From: DASYTH01 sp035762905
GTDB lineage: Bacteria > Actinomycetota > Actinomycetes > Mycobacteriales > Pseudonocardiaceae
Assembly: GCF_035762905.1 (NCBI RefSeq)
Contig: NZ_DASUCC010000162.1
Coordinates: 1-17,446 of the forward strand
DNA length: 17,446 bases
Direction: 5' to 3'
The notes beneath the pieces are model-generated. The model saw only the letters and a program-made list of their open reading frames with translations. It made no database searches and was not told where the DNA came from. Shown here piece by piece: positions 6,612 through 13,969 of the stretch. Each line of letters opens with the position of its first letter. Position 1 is the stretch's first letter. The translations under genes were made by a program, and so were the position numbers.

Positions 6612-7514
6612 TCAATTCCGGAGAGGCGGATACGCGGCCCCGTTGAAGTTGACCCGGATCGCGTACACCGACGTGGTCGCGGTGATGAACAGGTGGTTGC
6701 GTTTCGGGCCGCCGAAGGTCAGGTTGGACACGATCTGCGGCAGCAACAGCTTGCCGATCAGCGTGCCGTCCGGGTCGAAGCAGTGCAGCCCGTCGTGTGC
6801 GGCCACCCAGACCCGGCCGGCGTCGTCCAGCCGGATCCCGTCGAAGCTGCCGGCGTCGCACTCGGCGAACACGTCGCCGCCGGTGCAGGTGCCGTCCGCG
6901 GCCACGTCGAACCGTCGCACATGCTTGCGCCGGGTGTCCGCCACGTACAGCTGCCGCTCGTCCGGCGTGAAGGCCAACCCGTTGGGGCGCAAGAAGTCGT
7001 CCAGCACGACGCGCACCGCGCCGGTGTCCGGGTCGATCCGGTACACGTGGCAGGCGCCGATCTCGCTGTCCGCCCGGTGGCCCTCGTAGTCGGAGTCGAT
7101 GCCGTAGCTGGGATCGGTGAACCAGACCGAGCCGTCGGCCCGCTCCACCACGTCGTTGGGACTGTTCAGCCGGTTGCCGTCGAACCGGTCGGCGAGCACC
7201 GTGACGCTGCCGTCGTGTTCGGTTCGGGTGACCCGGCGGTTGCCGTGCTCGCAGCTGATCAGCCGGCCGCTCCGGTCGACGGTGTGCCCGTTGGCATACC
7301 CGGCCGGCGCGCGGAACACCCCGACCGCGCCGGTGGTCTCGTCCCAGCGCAGCATCCGGTCGTTGGGGATGTCACTGAAGATGAGGTAGCGCCCGGCCGG
7401 GAAGTACGCGGGTCCCTCGGTCCACCGGCAGCCGGTGTGCAGCTCCTCGACGAACGCGTCCCCGTCGACCCGCCGGAACCGCTGATCGATCACCTCGAAC
7501 TGGGCCTTGATCAT
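6612..7514 (-). CDS. SMP-30/gluconolactonase-family protein
   Basis: This 300-residue protein has the six-bladed propeller signature of the SMP-30/gluconolactonase/LRE family. WTEGP supplies the metal-ligand Glu33, SPNDVV and RPNGLAF supply the family asparagines, and SFDGIRLDDAGRVWVA carries the conserved aspartate. Members hydrolyse sugar or other lactones with a divalent metal in the cytoplasm. The substrate here is open. ATG 7514 fits the usual N-terminal length, although no good ribosome binding site precedes it. It is 47 nt downstream of the HesB-like gene on the same strand and may share its transcript. Confidence 0.9.
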   Translation of the reverse strand: MIKAQFEVIDQRFRRVDGDAFVEELHTGCRWTEGPAYFPAGRYLIFSDIPNDRMLRWDETTGAVGVFRAPAGYANGHTVDRSGRLISCEHGNRRVTRTEHDGSVTVLADRFDGNRLNSPNDVVERADGSVWFTDPSYGIDSDYEGHRADSEIGACHVYRIDPDTGAVRVVLDDFLRPNGLAFTPDERQLYVADTRRKHVRRFDVAADGTCTGGDVFAECDAGSFDGIRLDDAGRVWVAAHDGLHCFDPDGTLIGKLLLPQIVSNLTFGGPKRNHLFITATTSVYAIRVNFNGAAYPPLRN

Positions 7515-7561
7515 CAGCGGTCCCGGCCGGTGGTTGACATGCCGCGAACGATAGCGGGCGC

Positions 7562-7855
7562 TCAGCTCCGCTCGAGAACGGCGAAGCTCAACTGCCCCTC
7601 CGCGTCCTGCTCGACGTCGAGCACCTTGTCCGAGAGAAACTCCGCGGCCTGCGGCTCGAGAAACACCTGCGCCCCGTCCTGGCTGGTGACCACCTGGTCA
7701 CCCTCCGACGGCTCCGGTGCCACCGACAATGCCAGCGCCGCCTGCGAGTCGTCCGCCGTCCGCACCGCGAACCGCAACCCGCCGTTTCCCGCAACCCCTT
7801 CCTGCGCCGTCAGCGCACTGATCGCCTCCGCTGCCGCCTCCGTCACGGCCAGCAT
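7562..7855 (-). CDS. HesB/IscA-like protein lacking cysteines
   Basis: This is a 97-residue protein with the HesB/IscA-like fold pattern: MLAVTEAAAEAISAL, GLRFAVRT, then DGAQVFLEPQAAEFLSDKVL and a final beta strand. Canonical A-type carriers hold Fe-S clusters with three cysteines. This protein has none, so it probably does not carry a cluster in that way. Such cysteine-free homologues are common in actinomycetes and are of unknown function. ATG 7855 is preceded by a strong AAGGAGAG site about 5 nt upstream. In-frame extension upstream to 8170 runs through the hicA region on the other strand and is not real. TACGGT (7893-7888) is a possible -10. Confidence 0.85.
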   Translation of the reverse strand: MLAVTEAAAEAISALTAQEGVAGNGGLRFAVRTADDSQAALALSVAPEPSEGDQVVTSQDGAQVFLEPQAAEFLSDKVLDVEQDAEGQLSFAVLERS

Positions 7856-7999
7856 CCGCTCTCCTTCCTTCGACGCCATTCCACCCAACCGTAAGACGCC
7901 CCCACCCACCCCGCTGAACGCCGCGCAAGTCCAACAGGACCTGCACCTACCCACTCGGGTGATCATCATGCACAGCCGGGTGAACTGTCTATAGTCGAC

Positions 8000-8029
8000 T
8001 TGACGCTTGCGTCTATCCCGCACTAGACG
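8000..8029 (+). promoter_or_regulatory. hicA-hicB promoter and candidate operator
   Basis: -35 TTGACG (8000-8005) and -10-like TAGACG (8024-8029) are 18 nt apart. The -10 is the right half of an inverted repeat, CGTCTA (8010-8015), 8-nt spacer, TAGACG (8024-8029). Another GTCTAT copy lies at 7987 and a palindrome AGTCGACT at 7993-8000 touches the -35. This layout fits autorepression by the antitoxin. Which protein binds is inference. Confidence 0.5.
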
Positions 8030-8035
8030 TACGCT

Positions 8036-8251
8036 GCGAAGCGAAGAGATCTGATCAGGAAGATCGCGGCGGCGGCCAAGCGCCAAGAGGTGGAGTGGCG
8101 ACTCCTGCGGGAAGGAGCGAACCACTCCATCTATCTGCTCGGTCGGGAGACCATCCCGATCCCTCGCCACCGCGAGCTCGGCGAGCGCCTGGCGGCGGAC
8201 ATCTGCAAGGAATGCCAGGACGAACTCGGGATGGGATGGTGGCTGACGTGA
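8036..8251 (+). CDS. hicA: HicA-type mRNA interferase toxin, no standard start codon
   Basis: The reading frame from 8036 to the TGA at 8249-8251 encodes about 71 residues of clear HicA type: KRRDLIRKI, the catalytic histidine in REGANHSIY (H30), then IPIPRHREL and the C-terminal GMGWW. HicA binds RNA through a dsRBD-like fold and cleaves mRNA until neutralised by HicB. Family members normally begin M-(K/R)-R-R-D-L. Here the codon in the Met position (8036-8038) is GCG, and an in-frame TAG lies at 8024. The only later options are CTG 8051, and GTG 8090 which would delete the first helix. The GCG lies exactly 6 nt after the -10-like TAGACG, where leaderless genes of this window have their start. 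It may be a disabled toxin gene (GTG to GCG) or use a non-standard start. Confidence 0.72.
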   Translation, partial: AKRRDLIRKIAAAAKRQEVEWRLLREGANHSIYLLGRETIPIPRHRELGERLAADICKECQDELGMGWWLT

Positions 8252-8622
8252 AGACTTTCGACGCCGAGGTGACCCGGGACGACAGGTTCTGGCTGATCCG
8301 GGTGTCTCCGCTCGACCGGTCGACCCAGGCGGTCCGGTACAAGGATGTTGCGGTCATGGCCAACGAGCTGATCCAGATCATGACCGGACTGGCCGAGCAC
8401 GAGTACCGGCTGCGGATCAACGTACGGCTGCCGGAAAGCGTGCAAGATCACCGCACGCGGGCCGAAGTGCTGCGTGCGGAGGCGCGACACAAGACCGCCG
8501 AGGCGGCGGCCGAACATCGCGCCGCGGCGCAGGAGTTGATCGCCCTTGGGCTCTCGCAGCGGGAGGCCGGCGAGGTGCTCGGACTTTCGTTCCAACGGGT
8601 CAACCAGCTGGTGAACCCTTGA
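8248..8622 (+). CDS. hicB: HicB-type antitoxin with C-terminal helix-turn-helix
   Basis: This 124-residue protein (128 if ATG 8236 is used) begins with a HicB-like strand-helix unit, FDAEVTRDDRFWLIRVSPLDRSTQA followed by an amphipathic helix. A charged helical linker rich in Ala/Glu/Arg (about 60-95) leads to a C-terminal helix-turn-helix, LGLSQREAGEVLGLSFQRVNQLV. HicB proteins mask the HicA active site and repress the operon through the DNA-binding domain. The GTG start overlaps the hicA stop (GTGA), giving tight coupling, and leaves the family N-terminus intact; ATG 8236 is the alternative. It follows the toxin gene, the usual hicA-hicB order. Even if hicA is dead, the antitoxin frame is complete. 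Confidence 0.8.
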   Translation: MKTFDAEVTRDDRFWLIRVSPLDRSTQAVRYKDVAVMANELIQIMTGLAEHEYRLRINVRLPESVQDHRTRAEVLRAEARHKTAEAAAEHRAAAQELIALGLSQREAGEVLGLSFQRVNQLVNP

Positions 8623-8661
8623 CCTTGGCTCATCCCGGCCACGTCCGGGGTCCGGCCCGGC

Positions 8662-8667
8662 TAGCCT
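8662..8667 (+). promoter_or_regulatory. -10 box of a leaderless promoter for dus
   Basis: TAGCCT ends 5 nt before the GTG start at 8673. No ribosome binding site separates them, and the spacing places transcription start on or next to the start codon. Confidence 0.55.
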
Positions 8668-8672
8668 GAGGT

Positions 8673-9806
8673 GTGGCATCCAGGACTCCGGCGCTGAAGA
8701 TCGGCCCGTTCGCGGTCGATCCGCCGGTGGTGCTCGCGCCGATGGCGGGGATCACCAACGTGGCGTTCCGGCGGTTGTGCCGGGCGCACGGGGCCGGGCT
8801 GTACGTCTGCGAGATGATCACTACGCGGGCCCTGGTCGAGCGGGACCGGGCGACCATGCACATGATCACGTTCGACCCGGACGAGTACCCGCGGTCGGTC
8901 CAGCTCTACGGCGTGGATCCGGGCACGATGGCGGCGGCCGTGCGGATGATCGTCGACGAGAACCTGGCCGACCACGTCGACATGAACTTCGGCTGCCCGG
9001 TGCCCAAGGTGACCCGCAAGGGCGGCGGCGCGGCGCTGCCGTACAAGCGCAGGCTGTTCGGCGAGATCGTGGCGGCCGCGGTGCGCGCCGCGGAGCCGGC
9101 CGGGATCCCGGTGACCGTGAAGTTCCGGATCGGGATCGACGAGGACCACCAGACCTACACCGACGCCGGCCGGATCGCCGAGGCGGCCGGCGCGGCGGCG
9201 GTGGCGCTGCACGCCCGGACGGCCGCGCAGCGTTACTCCGGCCAGGCCGACTGGTCGGCGATCGCCCGGCTCAAGGACGCCGTGCGGACCATCCCGGTGC
9301 TGGGCAACGGCGACATCTTCGCCGCCGCGGACGCGCTGGACATGATGGCGCGGACCGGGTGCGACGGCGTGGTGATCGGCCGCGGCTGCCTCGGCCGGCC
9401 CTGGCTGTTCGCCGACCTGCAGGCCGCCTTCGCCGGCCGGGAGCTGCCCCCGGGGCCGAACCTGGGCGGTGTCGCCGACGTGATGTACCGGCACGCCAGC
9501 CTGCTCGCCGAGCACCTCGGCGAGGACCGGGGCGTGCGGGACCTGCGCAAGCACGTGGCCTGGTACCTGCGCGGCTTCGCGGTCGGCCCGACGCTGCGCC
9601 AGCGGCTCGCCCTGGTCAGCAGCCTGGCCGAGCTGGCCGGGCTGCTCGCCGAGCTGGATCGCGACGCGCCGTTCCCGGCCGCCGCCGAGGGCCCGCGCGG
9701 GCGGCAGGGGTCGCCGGCGCGGGTTGCGCTGCCGGACGGCTGGCTGGACGATCCCGACGACGCCGCGGTGCCGGCCGGCGCCGAGCTGATGCACTCTGGG
9801 GGTTGA
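8673..9806 (+). CDS. dusB: tRNA-dihydrouridine synthase (DusB family)
   Basis: This 377-residue flavoenzyme reduces uridines in the D-loop of tRNA using FMN and NADPH. Residues seen are the FMN-binding APMAGITN (22-29), the catalytic cysteine in MNFGCPVPKV (C108), Lys150 in VKFRIG, His180 in ALHART, GNGDI (211-215) and IGRGCLGRPW (235-244). A helical tRNA-binding domain follows at about 265-335. The C-terminal 50 residues are low-complexity and specific to actinomycete versions. The start is GTG 8673 because the -10 TAGCCT is 5 nt upstream and the alignable protein starts there. A lipoprotein gene follows after 2 nt. Confidence 0.94.
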   Translation: MASRTPALKIGPFAVDPPVVLAPMAGITNVAFRRLCRAHGAGLYVCEMITTRALVERDRATMHMITFDPDEYPRSVQLYGVDPGTMAAAVRMIVDENLADHVDMNFGCPVPKVTRKGGGAALPYKRRLFGEIVAAAVRAAEPAGIPVTVKFRIGIDEDHQTYTDAGRIAEAAGAAAVALHARTAAQRYSGQADWSAIARLKDAVRTIPVLGNGDIFAAADALDMMARTGCDGVVIGRGCLGRPWLFADLQAAFAGRELPPGPNLGGVADVMYRHASLLAEHLGEDRGVRDLRKHVAWYLRGFAVGPTLRQRLALVSSLAELAGLLAELDRDAPFPAAAEGPRGRQGSPARVALPDGWLDDPDDAAVPAGAELMHSGG

Positions 9807-9808
9807 TC

Positions 9809-10264
9809 ATGGCTCGAGTCCGCCACGTGGCGGTCGCCGTTGCGGCGCTGGCGGTCGCGGGCTGCACGACGGCCGTGGCCGGGTCGCCGGTCGCGATCGG
9901 CTCCGCGGCGGAGGACCGCAAGCTGGTCACCGACTACTTCGCCGAGCTCAACGACGCCGGCAAGGAGGGGCCGACCACCCAGCGGGACTTTCTGCGCCGC
10001 ACCCAGCATCCGGACTTCAGCGACCGGCTGTGCGATCTCGGCGAGCTGACCCTGCGGATCGAGCCGGCGATGTCGACGTTCCGCACGGACTTCAACTGGG
10101 CCCCGGAGAACGCCGGCAAACCGCCGCGCGGCCTGGTCTACGTGCTCGGTGTGTCGGTGAGCATCCGCCGGGACGGCGCCTCGATCGCCGAGCAGATCGG
10201 CTCGCAGCGGGTGGTCGTGCTGGACGGCAAGGCGTACGGGTTCACCCCCTGCCCCACCCGCTGA
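9809..10264 (+). CDS. Putative small lipoprotein, function unknown
   Basis: This is a 151-residue predicted lipoprotein. A short basic N-terminus, a hydrophobic stretch and a lipobox (VAGC, Cys19) end at TTAVAGSP. The mature part, with motifs VTDYFAELNDAGKEG and GLVYVLGVSVSIRRDG, shows a mixed alpha/beta pattern like the NTF2-like or DUF3558-type lipoproteins of actinomycetes, but I do not assign a family. Two cysteines in the mature part (RLCDLG and TPCPTR) could form a disulfide. ATG 9809 is 2 nt after the dus stop, with GGGGG about 9 nt upstream, so it is probably translated from the dus transcript. Confidence 0.82.
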   Translation: MARVRHVAVAVAALAVAGCTTAVAGSPVAIGSAAEDRKLVTDYFAELNDAGKEGPTTQRDFLRRTQHPDFSDRLCDLGELTLRIEPAMSTFRTDFNWAPENAGKPPRGLVYVLGVSVSIRRDGASIAEQIGSQRVVVLDGKAYGFTPCPTR

Positions 10265-10373
10265 CCCCCCGCGTCAGTACGCCGGTTGAGCGAACTTCGG
10301 CCCCGGCATGTCCCTACGGCTCAAGCGGCCCCTCTTATCGGACGAAACCTCGATACGTAGGGAGGTGAGCGCG

Positions 10374-11225
10374 GTGGCCGTACCGGACCAACGCGTCACC
10401 GAACCGCCCGGGCACACCGCGAACCTCATCGCGTTCCACGAGTCGATCGCCGGGATGCTTGCCGAGCAGGGAATGTGGCGCCAGGCCTACGCGCACGCCC
10501 GGCAGGCCCTGGACATCGTCTCGGCGAACCGGACCGACGCGCCGGCACCGCCCCGGATTCCCGAGCAGCTCCGGGCGGAGTTCGACCGGCTGCGCCGCGA
10601 GCACGCCGAGGCGCACGAGCAGGCCATCCGGGACGCGCTGACCGCCAGCTACAACCGCCGCTACCTGGACCAGCGGCTGTTGGCACCGGTGGGCAACCCG
10701 CTGCCCGGCGGCGCCGACGGGCTGGCCGTGGCCCTGGTCGACCTGGACCGGTTCAAGCGGGTGAACGACACCTTCGGCCATCAGGTCGGCGACCGGGTGC
10801 TGCAGCGGGTGGTCGAGCTGCTACAGGAGGGCCTGCCGGACACCGGGTTCTGCGCGCGCTACGGCGGGGAGGAGTTCGTGCTGGTGCTACCCGGGGTGAC
10901 CGCACCGGCGGCGGTCCGGCTCGTCGAGGCGGCCAGGGCGCGGGTGGAGGGTTACCCGTGGCGCACGATCGCCGGTGGCCTGCGGGTGACCGTGAGCATC
11001 GGTCTGGATCACGCGCCGCCCGCCGGTTCCGGTGCCGACCGCCCGCAGACCCAGCTGCGGCGGGCCGACGCGTTGCTGTACGCGGCCAAGCGATCCGGCC
11101 GAAATGCCGTCGCCTATCGGGTGGACGGTCAGATCCGACTCGCCGGAGCCGCGGCCCGCCGACGCTCAGCCGATCGGTCCGACCGCTTACCGCATCGCGC
11201 GGTTCTGATCCCCCAAGTGGACTAA
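10374..11225 (+). CDS. Soluble GGDEF diguanylate cyclase
   Basis: This 283-residue protein should make cyclic di-GMP from two GTP. The N-terminal 85 residues are helical (HESIAGMLAEQGMWRQAYAHARQAL resembles one TPR-like hairpin, then a coiled-coil-like segment). They are followed by the GGDEF domain: DALTASYNRRYL, DLDRFKRVND, then GGEEF at 164-168, and VSIGLDHA. The inhibitory I-site (RxxD five residues before the signature) is absent; the equivalent positions read P-D-T-G. No membrane segment or signal peptide is seen, so it acts in the cytoplasm. GTG 10374 is chosen because TAGGGAGG lies 8 nt upstream; GTG 10365 and ATG 10308 are possible but less well placed. Confidence 0.9.
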   Translation: MAVPDQRVTEPPGHTANLIAFHESIAGMLAEQGMWRQAYAHARQALDIVSANRTDAPAPPRIPEQLRAEFDRLRREHAEAHEQAIRDALTASYNRRYLDQRLLAPVGNPLPGGADGLAVALVDLDRFKRVNDTFGHQVGDRVLQRVVELLQEGLPDTGFCARYGGEEFVLVLPGVTAPAAVRLVEAARARVEGYPWRTIAGGLRVTVSIGLDHAPPAGSGADRPQTQLRRADALLYAAKRSGRNAVAYRVDGQIRLAGAAARRRSADRSDRLPHRAVLIPQVD

Positions 11226-11423
11226 GTTCATCGGCAATACCACGTACTGTCAGTGAGGAAGTCCCGGGTTGCCGTCGCCATGCGTGCCATCCATCCGTAC
11301 TATCTCGTCGCGGAAAGCCACCACAGAACGGCAACCAAGCGGTACTGTGCAACGTCTTTATAACTAGTTGGCGGCAAGATGGATCACATCGCGCCGCAAG
11401 CAGTGAACGTGAGAGGAGCTCGG
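11226..11423 (+). promoter_or_regulatory. Upstream region of the LCP gene with repeats and a -10 candidate
   Basis: This 198-nt non-coding stretch has lower GC than its surroundings. It contains a perfect 9-bp inverted repeat GGTTGCCGT/ACGGCAACC (11267-11275 with 11328-11336), two direct copies of GTACTGT (11244-11250 and 11342-11348), a related GTACTAT at 11297, and a -10-like TATAAC (11359-11364). It likely carries the LCP promoter and a binding site. No known riboswitch was recognised. Confidence 0.45.
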
Positions 11424-13886
11424 GTGCCCGACGATCATCATCGCTCTGGCGGCACCCCTCCTTCGGCAGGTGGCCACCGTGAAGGTCGGCACTCCCGATC
11501 GGCCGAGCCGGACGAGCAACCCAGGCGGCGCCGTCGGTCGATGGAGGGGCCCGGCGGGTTGAGCGTCGCTGACCTGGTCGAACGGCACACCGGCTCCCGC
11601 CCGGTCGCCTACCCTCCATCGGCTCAACCGGCTCCGCCCGCGCGGCAGCAGCAGCAGCCGCCACAGCCCGCGCAACCGCAGCGCCGCCAGCCGCCCCCAC
11701 CACCGGCCCACCAGCCGCCCCCCGCGCAACCGCCGCGCCAGCAGCACCCGTCCAACCCTCGGATGCCGGCGCCGCCGCCGCCCGCCCGAGCGCCGCGCCC
11801 GACGGACGGCCCGCGCCGCCCCGCTGAGGGGCCGGCCGGCGGCTGGGGCCACCCGGCCGCGGCACCTCCGCCGCCGCAGCAGCCCACCGGCCAGTTCGGT
11901 GCCGGCCCGCGCCCGGCGGCTCCGGCCGGCCCGCGCCGGCAGGGCACCGCGATCCAGTCCGGGCCCCAGGTCCGGCCGCTGCCGCGCATTCCCAACCAGG
12001 TTCCCGGCCAGGCGTCGATGCCCCCCATGCCGCAGGGCCGGATGGCCGGCCCGCCGCCGCCGAACCCCGCGTGGCCAACCGAGTCGCCGAGCATGCCGGC
12101 GATCCCCCCGGCGGCCCAGCCGCCCCGCCCGCCGGCCGCCGAGATGGACCCGATCGGTCTGACCACCGAGATGGAGCCGATCGGCGCGGAGACCGAAAAG
12201 CGCCGCCGGGTGGACCACACCCTGGCCCGGTTCTCCAAGGTGCACGACGAGCTGCGCGCCGAGGAGCGCGAGCGCAAGGCCAAGCGCAAGCGGATCTTCC
12301 CGTGGTCCAAGGAGGACGACGAGCTGGACCGCCTGGACGAGCTGGTCGGCATGTCCAGCCCGCAGCAGCCAGACGCCGACCCGGCCGTGTCGTTCGACCA
12401 GCCCGCGCCGCAACCCACCAGGAGCAAGGGCATTCGTCGCTCAGCTTTAGCCGGCAAGATCATCGCCGGCGGCGTCGCGGTGCTGGTGCTCGCCTCGACC
12501 GGGGTCGCATGGGGCTTCAAGGCCTGGGTCGACAGCAAGCAGGTCCAGGTGGACGCCCTCGACCAGAACTCCGCCGCGATCATGGACCGGGCCGCGCAGA
12601 ACGGCGACGAGAACTTCCTGCTGGTCGGCTCGGACACCCGGGAGGGCGCCAAGGCCGAGGACGGCGTCGGCGACGCAAGGGCCGTCGAGGGCGCCCGCGC
12701 CGACACGATCATGATCGCGCACGTGCCGGCCAACCGGAAGCGCGTGGTCGTGGTGTCCTTTCCGCGCGACCTCGAGGTGACCCGGCCCGCCTGCGAGGGA
12801 TGGGACGCGAAGACCAGCAAGTACACCGGCGAGCAGTTCCCGGCGCAGCGCAACGTCAAGATCAACACTGCGTACGCGATCGGCGGCCCGAAGTGCGTCA
12901 CCAAGATGGTGCAGGAGCTGTCCGGCATCGCGATCAACCACTTCGTCGGCATCGACTTCAACGGCTTCAAGGGCATGGTCGACGCCGTGCAGGGCGTCCA
13001 GGTCTGCGTCGAGCGCCCGCTCAAGGACGCCGAGCTCGGGTTGATCGTCAAGGAGCCCGGCAAGGAGGTCACGCTCAGCGGTGACCAGGCGCTGAACTTC
13101 GTGCGGGCGCGCAAGGTGCAGGGCGACCCGACCTCCGACTACGGCCGGATCATCCGGCAGCAGCGGTTCCTGTCCGCGCTGCTGCGCAAGGCCATGTCCA
13201 ACCAGGTGCTGCTGGACCCGGGCAAGCTGACCGGCTTCGTCGACGCCTTCGCCAAGTCGACCTTCGGCGACAACATCGGCTCCGACCAGATGATCCTGCT
13301 CGGCCAGTCCATGCAGGGCCTTGAGGCCGGCCGGGTCACGTTCATCACCGTGCCGACCGTGGGCGAGGCGAACGGCCGGGGCAACGAGGTATTGCGCGAC
13401 GCCGACAAGAACGCGCTGTTCGAGGCGATCCGGCAGGACACCCCGCTGCCCGGCGAGACCCCGCCGAAGCCGGACGAGACCGCGACCAGCGCGCCGCCGC
13501 CGGCCCAGCCGATCGACCCCAAGACGATCAAGATGCAGGTGCTCAACGGCGGCAACGCCACCTCCGGCATCGCCCGCAACACCGCGCGGAAGCTGCAGGG
13601 CTTCGGCTTCGAGGTGGTCAGCGTGGACAACGCGCTGGCCCAGGTGAAGCAGACCGTGGTCAAGTACGGCAAGGAGAAGGAGGCCGCCGCCCGGGTGGTG
13701 GCCTCGGCGATCCCCGGCGCGCAGATGCAGGAGGACCCGTCGGTGGCCGGTGCGCTGATGCTGATCATCGGCCCGGAGTACAAGGGCAACGTCGTGGCGC
13801 CGAACGGAGCCGGCGCGGCGCCGGAGCAACCCAAGGTTCCGGAGAACATCAACACGGTGAACGCGGGCGACGTCTCCTGCGCCTGA
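11424..13886 (+). CDS. LytR-CpsA-Psr family cell-wall glycopolymer ligase with LytR_C domain
   Basis: This 820-residue protein is anchored in the membrane with its catalytic part outside. About 340 residues of Pro/Gln/Arg-rich, probably disordered cytoplasmic sequence open with LSVADLVERHTGSRP and end in a charged helix (RRRVDHTLARFSKVHDELRAEE shortened here). One membrane helix lies near 344-368. The LCP domain follows (about 395-590) with GSDTREG, RADTIMI, SFPRDLEV, KINTAYAIGG and SDYGRIIRQQRFL, then a LytR_C domain (about 703-790, VLNGGNATSGIA). LCP enzymes transfer lipid-linked polymers such as arabinogalactan or teichoic acid to peptidoglycan. GTG 11424 is preceded by GAGAGGAG at good spacing; ATG 11379 is a weaker alternative. 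Confidence 0.92.
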   Translation: MPDDHHRSGGTPPSAGGHREGRHSRSAEPDEQPRRRRRSMEGPGGLSVADLVERHTGSRPVAYPPSAQPAPPARQQQQPPQPAQPQRRQPPPPPAHQPPPAQPPRQQHPSNPRMPAPPPPARAPRPTDGPRRPAEGPAGGWGHPAAAPPPPQQPTGQFGAGPRPAAPAGPRRQGTAIQSGPQVRPLPRIPNQVPGQASMPPMPQGRMAGPPPPNPAWPTESPSMPAIPPAAQPPRPPAAEMDPIGLTTEMEPIGAETEKRRRVDHTLARFSKVHDELRAEERERKAKRKRIFPWSKEDDELDRLDELVGMSSPQQPDADPAVSFDQPAPQPTRSKGIRRSALAGKIIAGGVAVLVLASTGVAWGFKAWVDSKQVQVDALDQNSAAIMDRAAQNGDENFLLVGSDTREGAKAEDGVGDARAVEGARADTIMIAHVPANRKRVVVVSFPRDLEVTRPACEGWDAKTSKYTGEQFPAQRNVKINTAYAIGGPKCVTKMVQELSGIAINHFVGIDFNGFKGMVDAVQGVQVCVERPLKDAELGLIVKEPGKEVTLSGDQALNFVRARKVQGDPTSDYGRIIRQQRFLSALLRKAMSNQVLLDPGKLTGFVDAFAKSTFGDNIGSDQMILLGQSMQGLEAGRVTFITVPTVGEANGRGNEVLRDADKNALFEAIRQDTPLPGETPPKPDETATSAPPPAQPIDPKTIKMQVLNGGNATSGIARNTARKLQGFGFEVVSVDNALAQVKQTVVKYGKEKEAAARVVASAIPGAQMQEDPSVAGALMLIIGPEYKGNVVAPNGAGAAPEQPKVPENINTVNAGDVSCA

Positions 13887-13897
13887 CCGGGCCAATC

Positions 13898-13941
13898 GTT
13901 GGCGCCGGGTTCACCGCCGGTTCATCCAAGGTTGCGATGTC
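13898..13941 (+). promoter_or_regulatory. Candidate PHO box: four tandem 11-nt GTT repeats before phoU
   Basis: Four contiguous 11-nt units all begin GTT: GTTGGCGCCGG (13898), GTTCACCGCCG (13909), GTTCATCCAAG (13920) and GTTGCGATGTC (13931). The two central ones match the GTTCAcC core of actinomycete PhoP direct repeats. They end 16 nt upstream of the -10 TAACAT. PhoP binding is inference from the repeat and from the gene it precedes. Confidence 0.65.
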
Positions 13942-13957
13942 CAGCCGCACCGCGCCG

Positions 13958-13963
13958 TAACAT
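13958..13963 (+). promoter_or_regulatory. -10 box of a leaderless promoter for phoU
   Basis: TAACAT ends 6 nt before the ATG at 13970, and no ribosome binding site lies between. The -35 region is occupied by the last GTT repeat, as expected for an activator-dependent promoter. Confidence 0.55.
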
Positions 13964-13969
13964 GTCGCC

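Noticed and set aside
3721..6861. Very long open frame on the minus strand opposite the DUF6351-like and acidic protein genes
   Set aside because: It is an antisense shadow of high-GC codons; the plus-strand frame has a signal peptide, motifs and a promoter, while the minus-strand product is Arg/Gly/Val-rich with no recognisable domain.
7856..8170. N-terminal extension of the HesB-like protein on the minus strand
   Set aside because: The extension runs antisense to hicA, has a basic low-quality composition, and the ATG at 7855 has a strong ribosome binding site.
8777..9808. Long plus-strand frame overlapping dus and running into the lipoprotein gene
   Set aside because: The upstream part is an out-of-frame reading of dus; only the part from ATG 9809, with a lipobox and ribosome binding site, is credible.
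10265..10373. Possible c-di-GMP riboswitch before the GGDEF gene
   Set aside because: The 109-nt gap lacks the conserved GEMM core sequences and has no convincing long helix.
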